Part shown: positions 34,851-47,308 of the stretch, piece after piece | Position numbering within the stretch: position 1 is the first letter of the stretch | Layout of the letters: each line of letters starts with the position of its first letter | Source of the DNA: Panax quinquefolius | Taxonomy: Eukaryota; Streptophyta; Magnoliopsida; Apiales; Araliaceae | Direction of reading: 5' to 3' | Assembly: GCA_020205615.1 (NCBI GenBank) | Contig: CM035164.1 | Span: 123,314,307-123,378,306 of the forward strand | DNA: 64,000 nt | The notes under the pieces: generated by a model | Databases searched by the model: none | The model's input: only the letters and a program-made list of their open reading frames with translations | What the model was told of the DNA's origin: nothing | Position numbers and translations under genes: made by a program

Positions 34851-35518
34851 TGTTAACGCCAAGATCCTTCGTCACGTCCCAATCACCTAAAACGTCCTGA
34901 TCCTGCAACGTAAACACAATAAACACCACAAGCTTCGATGGCGGGTTCCCGTCGGGGATAGCTTTCGGTGTGAGAATCGATATGTGAATTCAGGGTTTTT
35001 AGAAAGCAGAGGTTATATCACCTGAGTGTATTGATATCGAGAGATAATAATAATTCTCTGTATATATCGATTTTTAATGAAGAAGAGTATGAGCGTCGCA
35101 TCTTTGGTAGAGACTTCCTTGCTAAGTTATACCCTTCTTCTTTTTAATTAAGTGCCCACTACTACTACGACACATTCCCTTTACCCGATGGGTTTCTGCT
35201 TAATTTGCGTATAGTTTGTTCATTGCTTTTGATCACTATTTCTCTGCCGTAATAGATTCTGATCCCATCCACATTAATGCGTGGCGATTCTTTAGTCAAC
35301 CGACATGCTTTTTTTCATCATTCTGGTCAAAGATTATAGATATTTAAAATGTCTAAATGATTGATCCATTGACCAGACCCGGTTTTATAAGTTTGAAATG
35401 AAAATGATACGATCATTGGGCTTAATGATTTTAATAATTCAATAATAGAGGCCCAATAGAATAAAAAGAATAAGCCCAATACACTTGGCCCAAATAGATA
35501 AAATATCACGACCCAACA
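34851..35518 (-). repeat. 3' LTR of Tat-1
   Basis: 668 bp, TGTTGGGTCGTGATATTTTA ... GGCGTTAACA on the minus strand. Just upstream on that strand is a purine-rich CAAAAACTAGAAGCAA tract that may be the polypurine tract. Confidence 0.85.
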
Positions 35519-35877
35519 TTGCTTCTAGTTTTTGTTGAACAAAATGTTTAATAGAAAACTATAAACAATCCATGATATTTTTTCGAGAATCGATAAATGG
35601 CAAGATGTAAAAAAGCGTACCCATTTATTGTCCGTGAAATGAATTGAAAGGAAGTTAAGGGCCCGATTCGAATGACTCTATTCATTATGTACGGGACCGG
35701 CCGGACGCTTCCCATTCAAATTCAAATTATTACTAACAATTAATGCTACCGGCCTTGTACTAATCAAATGTAGCAAATCGATATAAAGGATAACTTTACC
35801 AATTTTGGCGATTTTACATTTCATTTGAAATTCGGCGCCTTAAAATTTACGATCTCTTTCTCTGCAAATATTCACAA

Positions 35878-38310
35878 ATGGCTTCTCGAAACCACGAGCG
35901 AGTTCTCCCATACTTGTAACACCCATCACATGTGGTTCCCCAAACCTAAATCTTCGAGGGGACCTCGAGTGCGAATCCCAAGCCAGAAAACCCGAAAACC
36001 CCTCTCGACTATTATAGGAGTGCAGGCGATTCTCGCGTCTAACACTCCTTATCATGGCCGAAATTTGAGCGAAGAGAGTTCGAACTTCGGTTCCACATTC
36101 AGACACCCGTCTTGTCGAGTACCCGTTCTGAGAAAATGTATCAACGGCACGAAGGATGGATGGGCGGTAGTACCGGTGACTTCTTTGGAAGGGGGTTCGA
36201 TTCCTCTTCATATCTTCATAAGTGACCCTCTTGGGGGTTTTGGGTGTAGGATTTTTGTGGCTGGTGCGAACTCCTACATCCATATTCGGCCTTCGTGGCC
36301 TTACATCATGAACTTGGCGTTGAGCCCTCACTTTGGACTTCTTCTTTCTTTGCTACAAGATAAATGCAGTCCGAGAAAAAGGGGTTCAAGCCCTCGTAAC
36401 TGATCTCCGAAATGCGGAGAAATTTGTGAGACGTTATTTGGTGAACACCCCTTGACGATAGGGGATGGCACGAAAAATGGTTCTTCGTCAAAGGCCACGA
36501 AATCTCTTCTCCGAATCGGGCAACGGACGAAAAAATATCTGCCGACTTGGAGATGTTTACGAAGAAGCGAGAAGTGGAGATGATGGAGCTTTTGACAATT
36601 TTCCGAAGGAGGGTGGAAATCGGACTCCTCTCGAAGCGAAGCGTGGTTGTATGACCGTAAGCGTAAGTCCCACTTATTTCAAATATATATATATTTTTTG
36701 AAAATATTTCATAAAATATAATTATAACATGGAATTGTTTGATTTGTGCAGTATCTTTGATCAGGCCGAGCTCTGCAGAAGTAAGGGAGCTTGAAGATTT
36801 TTTATCTGGGAAGTCTTCGGAAGTACTCGAAGCTACACCCACCGAAGCTATCCCTGAAGTATATCCAACACCAGAAATTCATACGGATGAATTTCAACGA
36901 GGAAAAAAGAGTAGAAGAGGTTCTCATACCAGAAGAGACCCTTCACCCTCGACAAAAGAGGAGGGCTACCAGAAAACCAAGGTCAGTTCCTCTAGTAAAT
37001 CCTCCCGAACCTATATTAGAAACAGAACCAACCCCCAACACCATTCCTCGATCAGGTGACTTACTTGATCGTCTGATCGAAGAGTATACTTAGGACCAAA
37101 AACTAAAACAAAAATAACCCCATTAACTGGCCAAGAAGAACTCGGGGTTCCTCGGTCTTGGTCGTTCCTCCCCTTCGTGCCTCCTGCAGAAATCTGGTCG
37201 AAGAGGATGGTGACCAGGGGCGAAGGATTCAGCGTTATCGAAAAAGAAGCGTACCCACGAGAGTCATCCAAGTTCGCATCCGCTTCAACACCCAAAGAAC
37301 CTAATTCAAACAAATCTCCCATAATCGAAGCCGTTTATCTTTGAACCTACACCCAAACCCACCTACTCTTTCCCACGAAAAGGCAGAGACCTTCTCCTAA
37401 GACGGCCGGTCCTTGGTCAAAGTTATCGTCTGCGAAGGCATGGGATCTCCAGACCCTATGGCCCGGGTTCAATGCCACTTTCCTTTCGACCTCTTGGGGC
37501 TTTAGTTCGACCTGCTTGGCGATCACCGGTTCGGTGATCACTGCAGACGAAATCTTCTCGATGAAGGAATGAGTTATCGGCGAGGTAAACAATAATAACT
37601 TCTTCCTTTACATATCTATTTCCTTGAGCATTTTAGAATTTAACTTGAGTACTTTGAAAATGTGCGAGGCTAATCTTTGTCTTGGACGTTGCGTCAAGAG
37701 ACACATAAATGGAGAAAGCGAGGAAGATTTCATGCGTCGAAAATAAACATCTTTGAAATCGACCTTGGACCAGAAAAAGAGGCTGGTCATGAAGATGCTT
37801 TTCATACCATCAATGGTCTTGAAAGAAATTGGATCGGGCAAGATGGATTTGAAGACATCGATGATGAACCGAGGACCCTGAGATGAGTTGGGCTGCATCC
37901 GAAGCCGATCGAACAAAATCGACCAACTGAATCTTTGGCTTGGTTGAAGAACTTACTTGAAAGCGAAAAATGAGGAGTTCTCTTGACCCAGCCAAAACTA
38001 ATCCTTGACTTGGTGAAGGCGGGGCGAAGATCCGGGATGAAGCTCGAAGGCACAGACCAAGCGTCATAAACTTCGCCATAAGATAAAAGACCTTGAGGGG
38101 CGAGGCCTGTTACATTGAAGAGCTTGAAAGATTGAGGCGAGTATAGGGACTTCGGATGAACTCAATGTAGAAATCATGAAGGTCTATTACGAGGGATATG
38201 AGGGCTGTCGGGGAGCGAGGAAGAGAAGCTATCAATTTGCTTTCGATTGGACCCGACACTTCTCAATTCCGATGGTGAAGGCGGTGCCTGAATATGTATT
38301 ATGTTTTTGA
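35878..38310 (+). pseudogene. Oppositely oriented extra ORF of Tat-1 (PF04195-like), with introns
   Basis: On the plus strand, opposite to gag-pol. It starts at ATG 35878 (MASR); at 36190-36370, partly in other frames, it has GVRFLF-like sequence, then SYIHI and a FFF-CYKI-like segment. These match the GVRFPL...PNS...LG...Y pattern of PF04195 ('putative gypsy type transposon'). WHEKWFFVKGHEIS follows at 36462-36505. A GT...AG intron of 89 bp (36663-36751) is conserved in the other copies, and a second probable intron begins at GTAAAC near 37586. The C-terminal half (37690-38290) is charged and may form a coiled coil. Frames shift several times. Function of this protein class is unknown. Confidence 0.55.
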
Positions 38311-38686
38311 TTCTATGTAAATATTTAATTTTTTTTTTTTTTATGTTTATGTAATTTAATCGATTTAAATGAAATGAACATTTTATGCTTATTGATAAAT
38401 CTCTAAGCTATCTTGATTATAATTTACATCTCGATCGGTTTCTTGTCGATAATTTAGTATCGATAAAATGAACTATTGAATTAGATATGGCATATAACAG
38501 ATTAACTCATACAATGAAGTGAGTTGAATTTTACGGATAGGATTGAAGTTAAGCGAACTAATGAGTGAACTCAACACTTAAGCAGAATAAATAACTTATA
38601 CTCATGATGCAGAAGAGTGAGATCAATTATATGTGAAGTAAATTTGACAACAAGCAGATAAGAACCAAGACATAAGGATTAATAAT

Positions 38687-39350
38687 GACCATTGACTTAC
38701 CACCACGATAAGATCAATATAGGACCAAAAGGACTTGGGGCTACCATCGAATGGCGGTGAGTCCTACCATACCTCACTTACACCATCGGACCAATAGTGA
38801 CCATTGACTTACCACCACGATAAGATCAATATAGGACCAAAAGGACACAGGGCTACCATCGAATGGCGGCCAGAGTCTACCGTACCTCCTTACACCATCG
38901 GACCAATAGTGACCATTGACTTACCACCCTAATAAGATCGATATAGGACCAAAAGGACACAGGGCTACCATCGAATGGCCGTGAGTCCTACCATACCTCC
39001 TTACACCATCGGACCAATAGTGACCATTGACTTACCACCTGATAAGATCGATATAGGACCCGAAAAAGGACTTGGGGCTACCATCGAATGGCACAGTCCT
39101 ACCATACCTCCTTACACCATCGGACCCGATAGTGACCATTGACTTACCACCTCGATAAGATCAATATAGGACCAAAAGGACTGGGGCTACCATCGAATGG
39201 CCCAATGAGTCCTACCATACCTCCTTACACCATCGGACCAATAGTGACCATCGATATAAGATCAATATAGGACCAAAAGGACTTGGGGCTACCATCGAAT
39301 GGCCAGTGAGTCCTACCGTACCTCCTTACACCATCGGACCAATAAGACCA
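38687..39350. repeat. Tandem repeat, period 111-112 bp, in Tat-1
   Basis: Six units, each opening GACCATTGACTTACC (the last is shortened), begin at 38687, 38799, 38911, 39022, 39133 and 39245, so the period is 111-112 bp. Each contains GATAAGATC(A/G)ATATAGGACC and ACCATCGAATGGC. The array lies between the 3' end of pol and the extra ORF. Confidence 0.9.
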
Positions 39351-39359
39351 GGTGATAAT

Positions 39360-42300
39360 TTGTAGAAAAGTGATCTTTTATTGATATCAAACGGTTTGTG
39401 TATACGGACTTCCCGATAAACCCGGCTTGAACTTTATTGAAAATACTTAGAAGCTGCCCGGCGTACCATGTATTCTTGATCTCGGGCCGTCGAGTGCCTT
39501 TAATCGATAAAATCTTAGGGCTTTGGTACTTGATCACTTCATATAGCCCTTCCCGATTCGGCGTTAGCTTTCCGTGATTACGAGGTGTAGGCGCTTGACT
39601 TCTCTCGAGCGAAGTCTCTACTTGAATCTACGAAGTTTGACACCCTTGTTATAATGTTTGGCCACCCTTCGTTGATAAGCGACCAATTTGATTAAAGCTT
39701 CCTCTCGACTTCGTCTAGCGGTCCAAGTTAGCCTTGATCCTTCGTCATTGTAGATTTCTTTGAATTGACTTACGAAGACTTGGAGATCCGATCTCGTTTG
39801 GGACTAAGGCATCGATGCCGTAGGCCAATCGGAAAGCGAATCCCTGTAGTAGTCCTCGGCGTAGTTCGGTATGCCCATGCTTGCGCTTCAATGATTCTTA
39901 CGCCATCTCCCTTAGCTTCATCCAATCTTCGCTTTATTAGATTCGGTGACGTCTGTTGGTCACCTCAACTTGCCCGTTCATTGTGGATGAGCTCTGAAGT
40001 CTTCTTGTCTTTGAATCCTAAATCGTTCAAAAATTCTTCAAATTTTGAACCCACGAACTGGCGTCCATTGTCCGATATCAATACTTTAGGGATTACGAAT
40101 CGAAACACCACAGACTCCTTTACAAACTTTAAGCACTCCTGATTACATTATCGTATAAGTGGTTTACCTCTACCCACTTGGTCGTATAATCAATAGCAAC
40201 TATATGAAAGCTAACGACCCTTAGCTTTGAGTAGCGGTCCCAATATATCTACCCCAGACGGTGAAGGGTATAGGAGATAGAATCGAATATAACTCTTAGG
40301 TGGGCGATAATGAAACCGGACTATTGAATGGCATTTTCACATTCTTGGCGTCTTTCTGTAGCTTCTTTGAAAATTGTCGATTGATATAGTAACCTTGTCG
40401 AAATACTTTGTGTGCGAAAGACTTGGCGACCGTATGATCATGTAAATCCTTTCATGAACTTCCCAGAAGAGCATACTCGGCAGACGGAACCAAACATTTC
40501 AATAATGGTGAGAAAAGCGATCGATAAAGATCCCCATCAATAAAATTAAAATTAGTACTCTTGTATTTGATCTTCTTTGCCGACATCGATCCAGAAGGAA
40601 GGACGCCATCATCGCGAATACTCGATGTAGGGGGTCGTCCAACGGTTTGTTAAGCTCGATGCACATCATCAACATTTCATGTTGAACACTTTCATTTCTT
40701 TGCAAAATTTCCAAATACACCGATCCATGAAAGACATCTGCATCCGTAGTGGCCAATTTAAACAAAGCATCGGCGATAGAATTATCGTTAAGCTCTATAG
40801 CGCTTTGAAACTTCGTATGAAGCAAAAAAATTGAAGTTGGTTTCTTAACTCAGCGGATATTTGATCATTCGGGTTCCCAAAACCATAATCTCGATAATAG
40901 TGTTTAACGACCAATGAGAATCACTATAGATAATTAAGCTGTTGGACTTGAGACTCTTCGCTAATCGGACACTCTTGCTTGCCATACTTTCGGCCTCATT
41001 ATTTGTTGCTTTAAACCCGAATCGATAACTGCTTTGAACCTTAAATCCCTCGGGACTTATTAGAATAATTCTGCTCCACTAACATTCATCCGTGAGGATC
41101 CATCGCATCTGACGTCCACGCTTTCGACCTGGCGAATAACGACCCTTTGCTTTCGATCGGAAGATTCGGCTTCCGATAACCGTATCTGCCGGTGAGCGAA
41201 CATTCTACCGTAAAATCGACGAAGAGCTTGGCCTTTGATGGCGATTCGGGGATGATACTCGATAAAAAGCGGGACAATTCCATAGTCCATCTTGCTTTAA
41301 TCTACCGAGACCTGCTTGCCCATCACCTTCTTGACGGTTGATCGTGTGTAGGCGACCGAGTCGACCTTGAAAATCTTGCCAAAGCTTTCTCTGGCAATTA
41401 TTAAAGCAAAGGCAAATTTCTCAATGTTAGGATACTGGTTTGACATCTCGTGGGGCGTGGTGGCGTAATAGGCGGATCTTTGCTTCCCACGATCTCCCGA
41501 ATCAAAAGCTGCTCCAATCGCTTTAAGGCCGGCGCGAGTACAAATCTGAAAGTCTCTGCTTTGGGACGAACTTGACCAATAAAGGAGTAGAAGACGGATC
41601 GTCTTTATACTTTGAAAAGCATCTTCACACTTGGAAGTCCTTTGGAATGTCTTCGCATTCTTGGTCCTTGATGTATCGAAGAAGGAAGACATCTTTACTG
41701 CGGTTTGGCGACGAACCTCCTTAAAGCATGCATCCTACCGATCGAATGTTGAGCGTCTTTGAATGGTGAGGAGTCTTCATGTCGAGGATGGCTGGATCTT
41801 CTGGATTGGCCCCGATGCCCTTTGGTGACGGATAACCCGAAATTTTCGGCCTTGGTAGAAAGTACATTTGGTTGGATTAAGTCGCGGTTATCGATGATGA
41901 ATAGTTTGAAAACATTCCTCTAGATCGTCTAAATGTTTACGAATTTGCATACTCTTCACGATCATGTCATCTACATAAACCTCCATGTTCCTCCCATTTT
42001 GTCTATTGAATATAAAGTTCATCATCCTCGATAGGTAGCTCCGGCATTAATCGGACCAAAAGTCATTTTTTGTCTGCGCGTACACCGAGCGGTGTGTAAT
42101 GAATCTTTGTTTTGGAATGTCTTCTTTGCACATGGATATTTGATGATAACTTTGAAAAAGCATCCATAAAACTTAATAATGCATACCAAAGTGGCATCGA
42201 TAAAATTTGATCGATATGGAAATGGGAGGATAAAAGTCCTTCGGACGAGCTTTGTTGAGGTCGGTGTAGTCGATCTGAAACCCGCCACTTTCCATTATGC

Positions 42301-43280
42301 TTACGCACCAATACTACATTTCTTATCCACTCGGGTAATCAATCTCATAGATGAAGTCGGCTGACCGACAATTTTGCAACTTCTTCGTCGATGATCTTTT
42401 GGCGTTCTGGAGCAAATATCCTTTCTTACAGGCGGGCTTTTTGAAGGATCTATCTCGGTTTATGCTCAATGAACCTTAAAATTTGACTCGAGGCATATCT
42501 TGTGGTTCCCATGCAAAAATATCGACATAGCATCGTAAAAGTTCCACAAGATTAAATCAGAAGAGGTTACAGTAAGCAGAACCAATCTTCATTTGTCTTG
42601 TCCGAAACTTTAGATGACCAACTCAATTTCCTCCGTTCCTCCGTGAGAGATTACCAGCGATTGAATCGCTCTCGGTGAAGGTTTCGATTTCAATTGCCAT
42701 CGTCTTTCTTTGTTCGGACCCCATTCGGATGAAATAGCGAAATTAGATAACATCTTGGGCGAGATCCAAATCACCCATCCTCTCTCTACTCCATGTCTTT
42801 GTGGGAACTTGATTTTGAAATGTGGGATGGAATTCTGACTGAAAAATTTGTCGATGTAGGTCTTCCCAAAATGGCGTTGTGGTAGAATCCACATGTCTGA
42901 CATATAAAATTTACAAGTTATCTCCACTTCTTTGTGGTAGTCTTAGAAGATGACGGGGAGTTCATAGTCTGCCACTTTGGCCAGGATCGTTTAGAAACCA
43001 TATAGAGGAGCCTCTGTCAGGCCTCCATTTTGTGCTCATCGAGATGCATTCTTTGATAAGCATGGGCATAAAGAATGTCCACAGAAGATCCGTTATCTAT
43101 CATCATCGTTTCACATCCACTTGAGCCCAACTTGTCTTTGTGATCACCAATGCTCCTTCAATGCGGTTCAATGGGCTCCGAAGGATAATCCGCATCTGTA
43201 AATGAAATAACGAGTTCTGGAAAGGCACATCGACCTTGAGTAGCATCGGTTATTGACATAAGCTGAATCAAGATAAGACC
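39360..43280 (-). pseudogene. Pol of Tat-1: protease, RT, RNase H, integrase
   Basis: Minus strand, from high to low coordinate. Protease: SSVDILYAHAYQRMHLDEHK at about 43100-43030. RT: the active-site box VYVDDMIVKSM at about 41990-41950, preceded by NFIFNRQNGRNM. RNase H: about 41290-40830, where copies of this region read TNNEAEYEAVLAGVR. Integrase: about 40830-39360, ending with the segment YEVIKYQSPKILSIKGT-like (VIKYQSPKILSIKG at about 39540-39500) and NTWYAGQLL. The YVDDM(I/L)VKS form is characteristic of the Tat lineage. Numerous one- or two-base shifts break the frame; many differ from the duplicate copy at 48731-52080 and so may be sequence errors. Confidence 0.75.
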
Positions 43281-43289
43281 TCCTCTTCT

Positions 43290-45240
43290 TCCCTACTAAT
43301 TTCCCAGCAGACCCACGGTTATTACATCAACGACTTGTCTTGGCGGTGGAGCATTTTGAGCAAAGCGGTGCCAGGCTGTTCGAGCAGTGCGATCGATAAC
43401 CTGCTGATTTTGACGGTCTTTCTCAGCCACATATTGAATCAGCAAGCCACTTTTAATCTTGTTTTCTACAAAATCCTTTAGATTACAACATTCATTAGTG
43501 TCGTGACCCGCTGACTTGATGATAACCACAATATTCTGAGGGTTGCCATGTCCGTTTGTAATTATCACGAGTGGTTCAAAGAAAATTTGGTTTCGGATCG
43601 ATCCAAAATTATCGACCTCTACGTATTCAAGCTGGGTATAAACCTTATTAACCTTCCGGGGTAGGAGCAGTGTCTGACTGCTTTGCGCCTTGTCGCCACG
43701 AGTTATTGTACTTCTTGAACTACATACGCCTTTGGTTGTAACCTCCTCCTCTTCTCTGATCAACATCGGTCTTGGGAACCTCTACTTCCTTTGATTGGCT
43801 CAAAGAAGGATTCTTGAGACTATTCATAGCCTCTTCCACAACAATATAGCCTTATACGCTTTGTCGAAAACCTGCTGAAACTCTTCGGATGGTGAAACAT
43901 CAATTTCTTTACCAATTTCTCCGATTTAACGAGATCCGGCCCATTACGGAATAATCCAATGACTTGGAGATCATTAAGATCGGACACTGTCCATTGCTTC
44001 CCTAAACCTCTTTACATATTGGCTTAAAGATTCATTGGTGAAGCTACTGGGACTTGTCTTAAAGAACACATGAGGCTTCCCCTTCTTGGTTGCTTCAAAA
44101 GCGAGCATGGAACTTATCACAAAGTTCGGACCACGAGGAGATAGAATCCGATGGTAAAGTCCCCATCCCTTGTCGCGTCTTTTCTCAAAGTAGTGACAAA
44201 AGTGTGACATTTAGCGACATCGATAAAGTCGTAGTAATCCATTAATCGATTGACGCTTTGACTATGGTCATAAGGATCTCGACCCATCATAGTTCTCCAT
44301 GCGAGGTAACTTTTTGGTAGCATCTGCTTTCTCCTTGAGAATATCGGAGGTAAAGGGATGCCTTCTTACGAAATATCTTTCACTGTTGTACCTCGACCCG
44401 ATTGTTTAGAAGTTCTTTCAACTCTCTAACGAGAAAATCAACACCTTGGGTTGTGATGAGATCTCCTTTCTGGGGCGACACTAGGTTTTGGAATGGATCG
44501 ACCCTTCCTGCCGATCTTATAAGCCTTTCACGGGACTTCTTGATTTACTAGGTCGTAAAAGTTTCATCCTCATGATGAGAAACGATTATAGCAGTATTCT
44601 CCCCTTGGGGTTTCGACATAATTTCTCTCGACACTGCTCCTTCCGTCTTTCATCGTCACGATGAATTGATCTAACTGTTGTCGATTACCTTCTTTGAGGT
44701 AGAAGGCGTTCTGCTCCTCGATCTCCTCTCTCTTGAGAATGATCCTGGGACACATCGTAGAATGTTCCGGTTCCTTACCCTTAGGCAGGGTACTTCCTTA
44801 TACCTACTTACGTCCTTGGAGTGAAAATGGCTAGATGCTTCGTCTCGACTCATTCACACGAAGCATCTGTTGGCTATATCTTCCTTTGTCTTAACAGAAC
44901 CTCAAAGCCTTATCCGCTTCGTCATCCATCCTTGCCAACTTGGTAGCTCGGTCCTCTTGACCACTTCTTGATGATGAGTCTGGTTTGGTGAACCTTTACC
45001 CGTTCCGGATTGGGATCACGCCCTTATCGGCGTTAAAACTAACTTCCGTCTGGCTCCACCATGGATCTTGGACGAAGTTCTTACGAATCGTTCTTAGAAG
45101 CCGTCTCTCGACCACTTTTAGAAGGACCCAGCCGATCCTTTACGGAGATCTGAGGCGGTGATGAACTAACGACCATCCTTTTTGCCCTTTGGTGTTACAT
45201 CTCTACTCCTCATCATTCTTGAAGCAAATTTAAACAATTG
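43290..45240 (-). pseudogene. Gag of Tat-1, frameshifted
   Basis: From 45240 downward on the minus strand: a long Arg/Ser-rich N-terminus (SRERRSRSRTPS), then the capsid core with GRDPYDHSQSVNRLMDYYDF, DVAKCHTF, SKLCD-like and LSQYVKRFREA (about 44330-43980). A zinc-binding segment GHDTNECCNLKDFVENKIKSG follows at about 43520-43440. The duplicate at 52100-54060 preserves a 228-residue continuous frame over the N-terminal part, which shows that this copy's breaks there are not necessarily real. Confidence 0.75.
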
Positions 45241-45272
45241 TGATTGAAAAGAGCCCTCCTTCTAAGCGCCAA

Positions 45273-45945
45273 TGTTAGCGCCAGATCCTTCGTCACGTCC
45301 CAATCACCTAAAAGCGTCCACGATCACCGCAGCGTAAACCTGATAAACACCACAAGAAGCTTGGGTGGTTCCCGTCGAGGATAGCTTCGGCGTGAGAATC
45401 GGTATGTGAATTCACAAGGTTTTTAAGAAAGCAGAGGTTATATCACTAGTGTATTGATATCGAGATAATAATAATTCTCGTGTATATCGATTTTTTTAAT
45501 GAAGAAGAGTATGAGAGCGTTACCTCTTGGTGGAGACTTCCTTGCTAAGTTATACCCTCCTTGCACGAATTACCGTGCCACCCTCTACGACACATTCCCT
45601 TTACAGATGGGTTCTGCCATTTGCGTGTAGTTTGTTCCTTTGTTCACTATTTTGATCACTATTTCTGCCAAACCGATTTCTGATCCATCCACATTAATGC
45701 ATGGCGATTCTTTTTAGTCAAATGAAACATGCTTTTCATCATTCTGGTCGAAAATGATTATAGATATTTAAAATGTCTAAATGATTGATCCATTGACCCA
45801 AGCAGGTTTTATAAGTTTGAAATGAAAATGATATCGATCATTGGAAAGCTTAATGATTTTAATAATTCAATAATAGAGGCCCGATAGAATAAAAAAGAAT
45901 AAGCCCGATACACTTGGCCCAAATAGATAAAATATCACGACCCAA
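45273..45945 (-). repeat. 5' LTR of Tat-1 (first reading)
   Basis: Matches 34851-35518 and 54095-54770. Inside it, TTGGCGCTTAGAAGGAGGG on the minus strand (below 45273) occupies the primer-site position; I cannot name the tRNA. The outer end reads ACCCAAC then TTCGC, against ACCCAACA CTTCC in the duplicate. Confidence 0.85.
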
Positions 45946-46298
45946 CTTCGCGCCAGCACTCAAATTTGAATACTTGGGGTGGTCTTTGCTCGTGGAAAGA
46001 AATCTAGTATTTGTCTTGCGAAGTTCAACCTTTTAACGCTATTGTAAAAAGCAGGTTACGTCCGAAGTGTGTAGCGTTTGGGAGGTTGTTTACTTGCATC
46101 ATACTTTAAAAAAACACTCCCTCCGACAGTTATATTAGTACTACCTACCGTCTCATAATAATTGTCTTTTTAACTAAAATTACATACAATACACAAGTTA
46201 AAATGGCTGAAAATAATACACTTATATATTTTTTGAAGTTGAAGAGTTAATGAAGTGTCATTTAATTGTAGTGATGGTAAGATCTGATAAATACCATT
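45946..46298. other. Host spacer between two Tat elements (first reading)
   Basis: About 350 bp shared with 54771-55140. It includes CTCGTGGAAAGAAATCTAGT, TAGCGTTTGGGAGGTTGTTT and a Stowaway-like stretch (GTCTCATAATAATTGTC, TTTTTAACTAAAATTAC). No coding potential seen. Probably the 5' leader/promoter of the MUCI70-like gene displaced by Tat-1. Confidence 0.5.
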
Positions 46299-46956
46299 TG
46301 TTAACGCTTGAGATCTTCTCGCCACGTCTCAATCACGTAAGGCGCGCCTGATCACCGCATAAACACGATAAACACCACAAGCTTGGCGGTACATTCCTCC
46401 GTGGGGATAGCTTCGAGCGTGAAAGTCGATGGCGTGTTTACAAGGTTAACAATGGAGGATGTAATGTCTAGTGTCTTAAGAGAGATAATAATTCTCGATT
46501 GTGTGTATGTGATTATGAATGATAGTGTGTATGAGAACGTACCTCTTTGTGAAGACTTCCTTCCTAAGTTATACTCTCTCTGCCTGGATTACTGTGCCAC
46601 CCACTACTACCTGACACACCCCTTGATCTGATGGGTTCTGCCGACTGCATGTAGTCTATCCACTACTTTTGGTCACTGTTTCTACCGCCGGCCGGTTATG
46701 ATCCCATCCACATTAATGCATAGCAGGTGCTCTAGTCAACCGTCATGTTTTTTCATCATTGCAAGTTAAAGTAATAGATATTAAAATGTCTAAAATTCAA
46801 TCCATTGAAGCAGGCCGGTCTTATAGGTTAAAATGGAAATAATATGGTGACTGGGCTCAATGACTTTCACAGTTCAATAATAAAGGCCCAATGGATTAAT
46901 TAAATGAGTAAGCCCAATTTACTCCTACCAGAGAGAGAAAATATCATGACCCAACA
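46299..46956 (-). repeat. LTR of the second Tat element (first reading)
   Basis: 658 bp, TGTTGGGTCATGATATTTTC ... GTTAACA on the minus strand. It is clearly related to the Tat-1 LTR but diverged, and nearly the same as 55141-55791. A purine-rich CAAAAACTAGGGGCAA lies just upstream on the minus strand (46957-46972). Confidence 0.8.
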
Positions 46957-47308
46957 TTGCCCCTAGTTTTTGTGTGAATGAATGTCCATGATATTTTTTT
47001 ACTAAAAAGCCCATAGTGAGAAGTAATTGAAATGTGCCCTTACTATTCATGAGATGAAATAAGAGGATAACAGAGGCCCAAATCGAAAGGCCCCATCTAT
47101 TAAATATCTGGACCCTAACCGACGCTTCCCATTCAAATTCTAAATCATTACTAACATTTAATGTGTCGACCTTGAACAATATGTAATCCACAAGATAAAA
47201 GATAACTTTACCAAATTTGGCGATTTTACTCGCCCATTTGAAATTTGGCGCCTTTTGAACTTTCTCTCCCTCTTAACTTTCTTTTCTTCCTCTGCAAACC
47301 GTCAAAAA

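Larger units (their letters stand above)
34851..45945 (-). mobile_element. Tat-lineage Ty3/gypsy retrotransposon (Tat-1), complete
   Basis: Minus-strand element of 11.1 kb: 5' LTR at 45273-45945, gag, protease, RT, RNase H, integrase, tandem-repeat spacer, an oppositely oriented extra ORF, and 3' LTR at 34851-35518. Extra ORFs between pol and the 3' LTR are known in the Tat group. Left flank CTTCC (34846-34850) recurs exactly after the LTR copy that ends at 54770, which supports 45273-45945 and 54095-54770 being two readings of the same LTR. Confidence 0.8.

Noticed and set aside
35840..36331. 163-residue minus-strand frame
   Set aside because: It is the complement of the PF04195-like ORF and is not conserved between subfamilies.
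36306..36842. 178-residue minus-strand frame
   Set aside because: It crosses the conserved intron and opposes the PF04195-like ORF; it is not kept in the other Tat copies.
38687..39350. CRISPR-like array
   Set aside because: The period is regular but the whole unit repeats, with no unique spacers, in a plant retrotransposon.
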